DNA of 45,512 nucleotides, taken from contig VGOZ01000021.1 of assembly GCA_016875715.1 (NCBI GenBank), positions 1 to 45,512 of the forward strand, read 5' to 3'. Origin of the DNA: Chloroflexota bacterium (lineage in GTDB: Bacteria; Chloroflexota; UBA6077; FW602-bin22). Positions 1-7,216 of this stretch are shown here, piece by piece (position 1 is the first letter of the stretch; the number at the start of each line of letters is the position of its first letter). A program made the position numbers and the translations under genes. Below the pieces are notes generated by a model that worked only from the letters and a program-made list of their open reading frames with translations, did no database searches and was not told the DNA's origin.

Positions 1-113
1 CCCGTATCGAGAAAAGCGTAGCCTAGGTGGGCGGCGAGCCAGAGGCCGATCACCGTCTTACCGGACCCCGCCGGGCCATCGATGGCAATCGTGCTCGGCG
101 GCACGAACCTCAT
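1..113 (-). CDS. cmk: (d)CMP kinase, N-terminal fragment (runs off window start)
   Basis: The first 37 codons are visible from an ATG whose complement lies at 111-113. The translation has the cytidylate kinase P-loop IAIDGPAGSGKTVIG followed by LGYAFLDTG; the family consensus is IAIDGPAGSGKS...LGYxYLDTG. The enzyme phosphorylates CMP and dCMP with ATP in the cytoplasm. The rest of the gene lies left of the window. It is transcribed away from glnA, with 67 nt between the two starts. The identification is firm for so short a piece because both the P-loop and the LDTG substrate-loop signature match. Confidence 0.85.
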   Translation of the reverse strand, partial: MRFVPPSTIAIDGPAGSGKTVIGLWLAAHLGYAFLDT

Positions 114-180
114 TGTACTATCGTGAGTCCGGCCCACCCTGAATCATCTGGAGCCGTTCGGCCGGCGTAGGGGAGGATCC

Positions 181-1542
181 GTGTCGCACCCGGAACTGCA
201 GCCGACCGAGGAGCTCGTCTCCGCGACCCGGGAGCGGATTCAGCGCGCGAACGTCCGCTTCATCAATCTTCAGTTCACCGATGTCGTCGGTCATGTGAAG
301 AGCGTCACGATCCCGGTGGAGCGGTTGGAAGGTGTCTTGGATCACGGCCACTGGTTCGACGGTTCGTCGATTGAGGGCTTCGCCCGGTCGGTCGAGCGTG
401 ACATGTACCTCGTGCCGGACCTGAGCACGTTCTCGGTCATACCGTGGGAGCAGGACGGCGACGTGACCGCGCGCATCATCTGCTGGATCTTCAACCCGCG
501 GGGGGACGTGTTCCCCGGAGATCCTCGCGCCGTCCTGGCGCGAGCGCTTCAGACGGCCCGCGATCTGGGATACCGGTACAACACGGGCCCCGAGATCGAG
601 TTCTTTCTGTTGCGCACCCAGGGAGGTGGGCGCATCTCACCCCTGCCCCACGATCAGGCCGGGTACTTCGATTCGTCCACTGACCTGGCAGCCAACGTTC
701 GGAAAGAGATGATGAACGTCCTCCAGGCGATGGGCATTCGGGTCGAATCGAGCCACCACGAGGGCGCGGCGGGGCAGCACGAGATTGATTTCGAGTATGA
801 CGAGGCGCTCACCTCAGCCGACAACACCATGACCTTCAAGCACACACTGAAGGCGATCGCCCAACGGTACAACCTTCATGCCACGTTCATGCCCAAACCG
901 TTTCAGGACAAGAACGGCTCGGGGATGCACGTGCATCAGAGCCTGATGACCCTCGATGGCGAGAACGCGTTCGCAGACGGTGGCGACGAATACGGCCTTT
1001 CGGACGTGGCCCGTCACTTCATCGCGGGCCAGATCGCCCACGCCCGCGGGATGTCGGCGATCCTCGCCCCACTGGTGAACTCGTACAAGCGGCTCGTGCC
1101 CGGATTCGAGGCGCCGGTCTATCTCACCTGGGCGCGTGTCAACCGATCGGCTCTCGTTCGCGTCCCCCGTACGTCCGAGGGCAAGTTGCGGACCACGCGC
1201 CTCGAACTGCGCTGCCCCGACCCTGCCTGCAACCCCTACCTCGCATTCGCGGCCATGCTCCACGCGGGACTCGATGGCGTGCGGACCCGCATGCCGCTGC
1301 CCGAGCCGATCGAAGAGAGCCTGTACGCGGCGGACGAGGCTTCGCTCGCCCAGCGACACGTCGAGGTCCTCCCCCGCTCTCTGGGCGATGCTCTGGACGC
1401 GCTCCGTCGCGATGAGGTGATCCAGAACGCGCTCGGCACCCACGTCCTCGAACGGTTCCTGGAAGCGAAAACGATCGAGTGGGAGCAGTACCAGGGCCAC
1501 GTTTCGGGCTGGGAGATCGAACGGTACCTCGAGCAATACTGA
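181..1542 (+). CDS. glnA: glutamine synthetase, type I
   Basis: Makes glutamine from glutamate, ammonia and ATP in the cytoplasm. The 453-aa product has the normal GSI length. Landmarks: DGSSIEGFARSVERDM (N-terminal beta-grasp and start of the catalytic domain), EIEFFLL, SSHHEGAAGQHEIDF (metal and substrate site), NGSGMHVHQSL (ATP/glutamate loop) and LELRCPDPACNPYLAFA (catalytic arginine region). The region that holds the adenylylated tyrosine in GSI-beta enzymes reads ESLYAADEASLAQRHVEVLP. It lacks the NLYDLPP-type context, so I infer a GSI-alpha enzyme not controlled by GlnE. The GTG start is preceded by a strong GGGGAGGA ribosome binding site. Transcribed alone; the neighbour on the right is convergent. 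Confidence 0.95.
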   Translation: MSHPELQPTEELVSATRERIQRANVRFINLQFTDVVGHVKSVTIPVERLEGVLDHGHWFDGSSIEGFARSVERDMYLVPDLSTFSVIPWEQDGDVTARIICWIFNPRGDVFPGDPRAVLARALQTARDLGYRYNTGPEIEFFLLRTQGGGRISPLPHDQAGYFDSSTDLAANVRKEMMNVLQAMGIRVESSHHEGAAGQHEIDFEYDEALTSADNTMTFKHTLKAIAQRYNLHATFMPKPFQDKNGSGMHVHQSLMTLDGENAFADGGDEYGLSDVARHFIAGQIAHARGMSAILAPLVNSYKRLVPGFEAPVYLTWARVNRSALVRVPRTSEGKLRTTRLELRCPDPACNPYLAFAAMLHAGLDGVRTRMPLPEPIEESLYAADEASLAQRHVEVLPRSLGDALDALRRDEVIQNALGTHVLERFLEAKTIEWEQYQGHVSGWEIERYLEQY

Positions 1543-1583
1543 TCGCCGAGACTGCGCGCCGCCCCGAGGCGAGAACACACGAG

Positions 1584-1595
1584 GTGACCGGTCAC
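1584..1595. repeat. 12-bp perfect palindrome between convergent genes
   Basis: GTGACCGGTCAC is a perfect self-complementary 12-mer in the 58-nt gap between the 3' ends of glnA and the ABC permease. There is no loop or T-tract, so it is not a typical terminator. It may be a protein-binding site or chance. Confidence 0.3.
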
Positions 1596-1600
1596 GCGAG

Positions 1601-2473
1601 TCAGAGGTCGCGTCGGCGGAGGCTGACAACGGCGATGGCGACCAGGATCGTGATGTAGATGCACGTCCACGCGACTACCGCCAGCGATGGCGGCGCGGGA
1701 GAGACAAACGGGATCCCGCCGCGCTGGCTCGCGGTGGTTGTCGCCAGGATAAACAGCGGCGTCACCACGAAATACGAGGCCGCGCGCCAGAGCGCATCGC
1801 TCGGTAGCAGGAGGCTCACAAACGTCCCGGTGTTCTGCACCGCCGCGTCTCCCAGTGCGCCGCCGATGTACTTGATCAGGCCACCAAGCCAGGCGATCGC
1901 GAACAGACTGAAGAGAACGACCCCGCTGGCAATCGTCGAGAGGCGCGTCGACGCGAGCAAACCGACAGTGATCAATAGGGCACCGTTGAGACACACGTAT
2001 CCGAGCGCGACGAACGGCGCAGGCGCCTCGTACGCCGCGATCGCCCCAGAGATTCCAATCACCGCGCCGCCGGTCGCGATCGTGTAGGCGCAAACCAGAG
2101 TGACCCCGCCGATCCAACGGCCGATCAGGTAGTCCGCGCGTCTGATGGGGCGCGCCAGGATCGACAAGAGCGCGCCAGACTCGATCTCACCGGAGATCGA
2201 GCCGACCGAGATAAGGAGAGCCAGGAAACTCGACAGGAAGTGGACCGCGTACATCCCGGAGACGGTCATCAGGTTCGCGAAGATCATCGTCGCGGGTAAT
2301 CGTCCGGCGCCGGTCTCCCGCGAGGGGGGAGCGCCGCCGACTACGCCAAGGAGTTGGGCGAACCCCAGCGCGAACAGTGCCAGGAACGCGGCGCTGAGAA
2401 GCACGCCCGCCAGGATCGCCCGCCTCGAGAGCGCTTCCTGCACCGTAAAGCACCTGATTTGGAGGGCGATCAT
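1601..2473 (-). CDS. ABC-2 type transporter permease
   Basis: A 290-aa integral membrane protein with about six hydrophobic segments. The first starts near residue 20 (AILAGVLLSAAFLALFALGF) and the last ends at the C-terminus, which closes with RRRDL. The central IGSISGEIESGALLSILARPI is the typical ABC-2 coupling region (SxEixxGTl..ll..Pi). Its ATG overlaps the stop of the upstream ATPase gene in an ATGA junction, so the two are translated together. It presumably forms the membrane half of an exporter; the substrate cannot be told from sequence. Confidence 0.85.
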   Translation of the reverse strand: MIALQIRCFTVQEALSRRAILAGVLLSAAFLALFALGFAQLLGVVGGAPPSRETGAGRLPATMIFANLMTVSGMYAVHFLSSFLALLISVGSISGEIESGALLSILARPIRRADYLIGRWIGGVTLVCAYTIATGGAVIGISGAIAAYEAPAPFVALGYVCLNGALLITVGLLASTRLSTIASGVVLFSLFAIAWLGGLIKYIGGALGDAAVQNTGTFVSLLLPSDALWRAASYFVVTPLFILATTTASQRGGIPFVSPAPPSLAVVAWTCIYITILVAIAVVSLRRRDL

Positions 2474-3381
2474 CTGTCAGATCCTGTCACGAGTCGGACG
2501 AACAGATCCTCGAGCGTCGACCGCCGCGGCTCGAGCGCGGTCAGCACATAGCCGGCGCTGACAATGGCCGCGGCGATCTTCCCCGAGGCGCCCACCTCGC
2601 CGGCGCGAACCCGAATGGTCGCGCCCTGAATCTGGACGATCGTTCCAAATGGTGCCAGCAGAGTCGCGACCCGGTCGTCGATCTCCTCAACGGTCACGTC
2701 AATCTCCATCCGCGGCGTGGCCACCTCCCGGGGCGTCCCTTCCCAGGTCACCCGCCCTCGGTCCACGATCGCGACCCGGTCGCAGACCATCTCGACTTCG
2801 GTCAGCAGGTGAGAGTTCAGGAAGACCGCGCACCCGCTGCTACGGAGGTCGCGGATGACGTCGCGGACCTCGCGCCGGCCGAGCGGATCGAGCGCCGAGG
2901 TAGGATCGTCCGGGATGACCAGCCGCGGACGCGCGAGCATCGCCTGGGCGAGGCCGAGGCGCTGGGTCATCCCTCTGGAGTACGTCGCTATGCGGTCTCG
3001 CCCACGCTCGCCGAGGCCCACCTGTGTCAGGACGTGCTCGATCCGATTTCGTCGATCCGCGCCGCTGATCCCCATGAGGCGGCCGTGAAAGTCGAGAAGT
3101 TCCGCTCCGGTCATCCATTCGTGAAATCGGAACAGTTCGGGGAGGTAGCCCACCTCTCGCCGCGCTCGACGATCCTGCGCCGGACGTCCGAAGAGGCGCG
3201 CTGTTCCCTGGGTCGGGGCGACCAGTCCCAGGAGGACCTTCACCACCGTCGTCTTTCCCGCACCGTTCGGCCCGAGAAAGCCAAAGACCTCCCCTTCTCG
3301 GACGGACAGAGAGAGGTCGCGAAGTGCCCATGCGTCCCTGTATCGCCGGCTGAGGTCCCGCGTCTCGAGCGCGAGGTCCAT
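2470..3381 (-). CDS. ABC transporter ATP-binding protein (Walker B Glu replaced by Asp)
   Basis: Nucleotide-binding partner of the downstream permease. It has Walker A GPNGAGKTT, a Q-loop region GYLPELFRFHEWMT, signature YSRGMTQRLGLAQAM and an H-loop (FLNSHLLTEVE). The domain is followed by a C-terminal extension of about 90 residues, typical of DrrA/CcmA-like ATPases. Walker B reads RLVIPDDPTSALDP, so residue 159 is Asp where nearly all active ABC ATPases have the catalytic Glu of the DEPT motif. The codons GAC GAT are clear at 2905-2910. I chose the ATG at 3381; a TTG three codons upstream (3390) is the alternative, and neither has a strong ribosome binding site. Confidence 0.88.
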   Translation of the reverse strand: MDLALETRDLSRRYRDAWALRDLSLSVREGEVFGFLGPNGAGKTTVVKVLLGLVAPTQGTARLFGRPAQDRRARREVGYLPELFRFHEWMTGAELLDFHGRLMGISGADRRNRIEHVLTQVGLGERGRDRIATYSRGMTQRLGLAQAMLARPRLVIPDDPTSALDPLGRREVRDVIRDLRSSGCAVFLNSHLLTEVEMVCDRVAIVDRGRVTWEGTPREVATPRMEIDVTVEEIDDRVATLLAPFGTIVQIQGATIRVRAGEVGASGKIAAAIVSAGYVLTALEPRRSTLEDLFVRLVTGSDR

Positions 3382-3616
3382 ATCAGCCAACGGCCGTGGC
3401 GATCAAGACCCTGGCAAGTCGTCCCTCACGACCAATACGAGCGTCAGATGCTCGATTTTCTAGCCTGGCGGCGCGACAGGGGGGACTTTCTCATCCTGGA
3501 CTGGATACGTCCCGGTGGGGGAGTGGAGCGTCCTTAGACCAGCGTGGCAGACGTGGCGCGTCGATGCCATAGCAACGGTGGCATAGATTCTTCCCTGGCC
3601 CGACGTGATGCCACCC

Positions 3617-3724
3617 TCACGCGGTGAGGAGGCCCAGCGCGTCAACGATGTCCTTGCCTGGGACGGTCTGGCGGACACCGCAGCGATCACAGATGCCATC
3701 GTAGGTTCTGTTTAGGGTAATCAC
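3617..3724 (-). CDS. 35-aa CxxC mini-protein (candidate)
   Basis: The GTG at 3724-3722 overlaps the stop of the upstream isomerase-HTH gene as GTGA, the same junction used at the two upstream boundaries of this operon. The product begins VITLNRTYDGICDRCGVRQT and ends with VDALGLLTA. It has one CxxC pair (ICDRCG), enough for half a zinc site or a redox or metal pair in a dimer. No family is recognised. Support comes only from the translational coupling pattern and sensible composition. It could instead be a remnant of a longer zinc-ribbon tail or a chance frame. The 235 nt further left, up to the ABC ATPase start, show nothing else I can support except a short inverted repeat (ATGCCA...TGGCAT, 3564-3584). 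Confidence 0.42.
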   Translation of the reverse strand: MITLNRTYDGICDRCGVRQTVPGKDIVDALGLLTA

Positions 3725-4926
3725 CTGATGACCCCGATGATGGCCGCTTCCGCCTCCGCGCGCGCTTTGACCATGGAGTCCTCGTGCGCGCGCATGAGTT
3801 CGTGGATTTCATCGACCTGCTCAGGGGGCAGGCGATCGATGCGGTCCTTGCGCGTGTGGTAGTACGCGCGGGACACCATCGCCTCCGGGCGCTTGGTGTA
3901 GTTGAGGATCGCCGTGATGTCGGACTCGTCGAGGACGACGACCCGGCCGACCAGCCGTCCTACTTTGATCTGCTCCGCAATGCGGCGGACCCGCTGGCGC
4001 GTGAGGCCCAACACGCCCGCGAGTTCGGCAACCGAGAATAGCCGGCTGCCTCTCTGAATGGGGCGCCGGGCCGCGGCGCGAAGCACGTTCTCCCACCCAA
4101 CCAGGCACGCGCGGGTGCCCTCCTCGCCCAGATAGGAGAGGCTCAAGCCGCCGGGCCGCCTCAGGTCCGCGTCCGTAGGAGCAGGACGGTAGTGAGTCTC
4201 CAGGCTGACCCATCCCGCGTAGCCGTGCCTGCGGAGGGCACGCGACACCTGAACGAGGTCGACGGCTCCCTCGCCCACGATCGCATGCTCCCACTTCCCA
4301 GAGATGTGCCGGCCGTCCTTGAGGTGCACGTGCGCGGTGAGCGGGAACGCCCGTTCGAACCCTTCCGGCCACGCGCGTTCGCCCTCGTGCGCGGCGTTCG
4401 CCGGGTCCCAGAGGATGCGAACCGCGGGTGAGCCGATGTCGCCGATCAAACGCGGCAGGTGCTCGGTCGTTCCCAGCATGCATGCAGGCTCGTTCTCGAT
4501 ACCCACGACCACGCCCGCTCGCTCCGCGATGGGTGCGATGGACCGATACGTCTCGACGATGAGGTCCCAGTGACCGAGCGGGTGGACATCGCGCCAGAAC
4601 GTGAACCCCCGGATGATGCTCGCTCCAAGCCGTTCGGCGGCCTGCACAGTCCGTTCGAAGATGGCACGATGTTCGCCACGCTCTGCGGCGTCGCTGTGCG
4701 TGCACTTGAGGTAGGGCGGTGCCAGGGCAGGGATCGTCAGTCCGGCCGTGGTGCAGGCCTTGGCGAGACGATCGAGGTCATTCGCGTCGAGTTGGTCGAT
4801 CCGCCGATCCCACACCGTGCGGATCTCGAGGCCCTCCAGGCCGAAGTCACGAGCCAGAGCAATCGCGCGATCCAGGTCCTGCGAGATCTCGTCCGAAATG
4901 ACGCACCGACGATACGGGATTGTCAC
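3721..4926 (-). CDS. sugar phosphate isomerase/epimerase TIM barrel fused to helix-turn-helix domain
   Basis: A 401-aa two-part protein. Residues 1 to about 285 form a xylose-isomerase-like (AP endonuclease 2) TIM barrel with apparently intact metal ligands: Glu144 (GIENEP), Asp174 (WDPAN), His201 (HVHLKDG) and Glu243 (SLETH). Such barrels isomerise or epimerise free or phosphorylated sugars and keto acids. Residues about 296-345 (LFSVAELAGVLGLTRQRVRR ... VVVLDESDITAILNY) look like a MerR/excisionase-type winged helix-turn-helix. A charged helical tail follows. Joining a catalytic barrel to a DNA-binding domain is unusual and suggests an enzyme that also senses its sugar and regulates. The GTG start overlaps the stop of gmhBA (GTGA). 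The substrate is unknown. Confidence 0.8.
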   Translation of the reverse strand: MTIPYRRCVISDEISQDLDRAIALARDFGLEGLEIRTVWDRRIDQLDANDLDRLAKACTTAGLTIPALAPPYLKCTHSDAAERGEHRAIFERTVQAAERLGASIIRGFTFWRDVHPLGHWDLIVETYRSIAPIAERAGVVVGIENEPACMLGTTEHLPRLIGDIGSPAVRILWDPANAAHEGERAWPEGFERAFPLTAHVHLKDGRHISGKWEHAIVGEGAVDLVQVSRALRRHGYAGWVSLETHYRPAPTDADLRRPGGLSLSYLGEEGTRACLVGWENVLRAAARRPIQRGSRLFSVAELAGVLGLTRQRVRRIAEQIKVGRLVGRVVVLDESDITAILNYTKRPEAMVSRAYYHTRKDRIDRLPPEQVDEIHELMRAHEDSMVKARAEAEAAIIGVIR

Positions 4927-6053
4927 GGCGACGATACCTCCTCATCCCGAAGCGCGACCATCACGGCGTGGACGATCGCGAGGTGAGCGTCCTCGATGTG
5001 TTGCATGTTCTCGCTGGGCACGACGACACAATCGTGCGCCGACTGAGCCAGCCGGCCGCCCTGGAATCCGGTGATGCCGAAGGTATCGGCGCCGGAAGCG
5101 CGTCCGAGCTGGATGGCGCGCAGGACGTTCGCCGAGTTGCCGCTTCCGCTGACGGCGATGATGAGATCGTCTCTCTCCACCACGGCGTCCAACTGTGCGG
5201 CGAAGACCTCATCGTAGTGGGCATCGTTTGCCCAGGCGGTGATCAACCCGGAGTTGTCGGTTAGCGCGAAGATCTTGATCGCGGGTCGCCGCGGATCGCG
5301 CGTGTTCTTGGCCAGATCCAGGGCGAGATGGCTCGCGGTCGCGGCCGATCCTCCGTTGCCGAGTGTGTAGATCGTCGCGCCGCGATCGCGTGCCTGACGG
5401 ATCCGCTCGATGAGGCGCGCCACTGCCGCGCGATCGATCCGGGTGAGAACCTGGCCGAGATCGTCGAAATAGTCGCCCTCGGTGGATAGTGTGCTCTCGA
5501 CCGCATCGTGTTTGCCCGCCACCAGCAGGTCGACCGCCTCGCTTAGGTCCTCCGCGATGGCGACGCGGGCGGGATCGATCTGCGTCTCGATACCTGCGCC
5601 GTGTCCGGTGCGCACCAGAATCGCGCGACACCCGACCGCCGCCGCGGCGCCCAGATCGGCGGCGCTATCCCCGATGAGCACGCTCTCGTGCAGGTCAATG
5701 CCCAGGTCCCGCGCCGCGGCCCGTAGCAGACCAGGCTTCGGCTTCCGGCAGCGGCAGCCCGCGTCCGGATGGTGCGGGCAGATCACCACCCGGCTGATGT
5801 GACCCCCAGCCGCGTTCACCGTCGCGCACATGCGCAGGTTGATATCGTCGATAACACGTCGCTTCACGATTCCCCGGCCTATCGCCGACTGATTCGTGAC
5901 CACCACAATCGGCCATCCCGCCTCAGTCAGCCGCCGGATCGCTTCGATCGATCCCGGAATGAAGTGGAACTGGTCCCACGTGAGGACGTAGTCCTCGCGG
6001 TTCTCGTTGATGACTCCGTCGCGATCGAGGAAGACAGCCGGTCGCCCATTCAC
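4923..6053 (-). CDS. fused D-glycero-D-manno-heptose 1,7-bisphosphate phosphatase / sedoheptulose-7-phosphate isomerase
   Basis: A 376-aa fusion. The N-terminal half is a GmhB-type HAD phosphatase: VFLDRDGVIN with nucleophile Asp10, TNQSAIGRGI, the zinc loop CPHHPDAGCRCRKPKPG and GDSAADLGAA. The C-terminal half is a GmhA-type SIS isomerase: LGNGGSAATASHLALDL, SGSGNSANVLRAI and HIEDAHLAIVHAVM. In the heptose pathway GmhA makes heptose 7-phosphate from sedoheptulose 7-phosphate and GmhB removes the 7-phosphate after a kinase step. Neither the kinase nor the nucleotidyltransferase is in this window. The GTG at 6053 overlaps the upstream epimerase stop (GTGA); upstream in-frame codons are antisense to other genes and were excluded. 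Confidence 0.88.
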   Translation of the reverse strand: MNGRPAVFLDRDGVINENREDYVLTWDQFHFIPGSIEAIRRLTEAGWPIVVVTNQSAIGRGIVKRRVIDDINLRMCATVNAAGGHISRVVICPHHPDAGCRCRKPKPGLLRAAARDLGIDLHESVLIGDSAADLGAAAAVGCRAILVRTGHGAGIETQIDPARVAIAEDLSEAVDLLVAGKHDAVESTLSTEGDYFDDLGQVLTRIDRAAVARLIERIRQARDRGATIYTLGNGGSAATASHLALDLAKNTRDPRRPAIKIFALTDNSGLITAWANDAHYDEVFAAQLDAVVERDDLIIAVSGSGNSANVLRAIQLGRASGADTFGITGFQGGRLAQSAHDCVVVPSENMQHIEDAHLAIVHAVMVALRDEEVSSP

Positions 6054-7168
6054 GGGGCCGCGGCCTCTCGCAGGACACCGAGGTCCGTCATATGGCGTCG
6101 CGCCTCGATCGACCGATCCGTCAACTCCGGATGTAGGCCCGCCCAACCCACATACGCGTTCACGATCGCGCCCTGATCGAGGGTCGGCGACCATCCGAGC
6201 GACCGCAATCGCGTGACGTCCGATCGGATGTGCCGCGTATCCCCTACCCGGTAGAGCCCGGGTACGTCCGGCCGGAGATCTGCACCCGTGGCCGCGATGA
6301 CCATCCACGCTAGGTCGAGGACCCGTATCGATCGATCTCCGCCCACGTTGATCGGACCGATCACCTCGTCCCGATCGAGGAGGAGCACCGTGGCGGCAAC
6401 CGCGTCGCCGATCCAGACGAAGTCTCTGATCTGACCTCCGTCTTCATAGACGACCGGGGCACGGCCACTCAGAGCCTGCATTGTGAAGGCTCGCAACGCG
6501 CCGGAATAGGCGTTGCGAAAGGATTGCCCCGGGCCGTGGATGATCGAATAGCGGGCGGAGGCGGTGGGAATTCCGTACCGTGCTCCGAGAACGAGCGCGC
6601 ACTCCTCGGCAGCACGCTTCGACATCGCATACGGCGAATGCGGGTGCACCGAGCTTTCCTCGGCCGGAATCGGCTCCACGACGCCGCCGCAGCGTGGGCA
6701 TACTTGTTCCCACGCTCCTCGGGCGAGCCACTCCTCGGAGCGGGGCGACGGCCAGACCGTCCCATGCCGATCGCATCGGTATGGTCCCTCGCCATACTCG
6801 GCCTGCGTTCCGGCGATTACGATGCGCCGTGGCCGCCGCCCGGATGCGACGATCGCTTCAAAGAGAAGCGCGGTCGAGACGGTATTGACCGCATAGAAGG
6901 TCGAGAAGTCAGGCAGATAGTCCTGATACGCCGCCAGATGCAGAACCGCATCGATGCCGTCGAGCGCCGCGACGACTGTCTCGCGGTCGGTGACCGAGCC
7001 GATGATGCATTCCACGCCTGGAGGAAGATCCGGTCGCGCGTCCGGAACGTGCACGGGCGGTCGCAGCGCATCGAGGACGCGCACGCGGTCGCCTCTCGCG
7101 ATGAGCGCCGCCGCGACGTATTTGCCCAGGAACCCGGCCCCGCCTGTGATAAGGATCCGGTCCGGCAC
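6050..7168 (-). CDS. NAD-dependent NDP-sugar epimerase/dehydratase with zinc-ribbon insertion
   Basis: A 372-aa extended SDR. It has the Rossmann motif ILITGGAGFLGKYVA, the active-site pair SPYAMSK (Tyr and Lys of YxxxK) and substrate-domain motifs such as GPGQSFRNAYSGA. Between the fourth strand and the active site is an insertion with YRCDRHG and VCPRCGG, a probable four-ligand zinc knuckle. I recall this type of insert from dTDP-L-rhamnose 4-epimerase-like proteins, so that activity is a guess. It is first in the four-gene minus operon. GTG 7168 was chosen because it directly precedes the Rossmann strand; the open frame further upstream is only antisense to the peptidase gene. It is divergent from the peptidase, with 48 nt between starts. 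Confidence 0.85.
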   Translation of the reverse strand: MPDRILITGGAGFLGKYVAAALIARGDRVRVLDALRPPVHVPDARPDLPPGVECIIGSVTDRETVVAALDGIDAVLHLAAYQDYLPDFSTFYAVNTVSTALLFEAIVASGRRPRRIVIAGTQAEYGEGPYRCDRHGTVWPSPRSEEWLARGAWEQVCPRCGGVVEPIPAEESSVHPHSPYAMSKRAAEECALVLGARYGIPTASARYSIIHGPGQSFRNAYSGALRAFTMQALSGRAPVVYEDGGQIRDFVWIGDAVAATVLLLDRDEVIGPINVGGDRSIRVLDLAWMVIAATGADLRPDVPGLYRVGDTRHIRSDVTRLRSLGWSPTLDQGAIVNAYVGWAGLHPELTDRSIEARRHMTDLGVLREAAAP

Positions 7169-7216
7169 GGCACGATGATACCTGCGAAACTCCGCGGCCC
7201 ACAGGGAGGAGGCCGC

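Noticed and set aside
814..1629. 271-aa minus-strand frame
   Set aside because: Antisense shadow of glnA.
3460..3699. 79-aa minus-strand frame between the ABC genes and the isomerase-HTH gene
   Set aside because: No motif or ribosome binding site; the overlapping 35-aa frame coupled to the upstream gene is the better candidate.
6054..6308. Upstream extension of the GmhB-GmhA frame
   Set aside because: Overlaps the epimerase coding region out of frame; HAD homology begins just after GTG 6053 and the GTGA overlap fits the operon.
6524..7216. Upstream extension of the metallopeptidase frame (to 765 aa)
   Set aside because: Antisense to the epimerase; a strong ribosome binding site marks GTG 7217 as the start.
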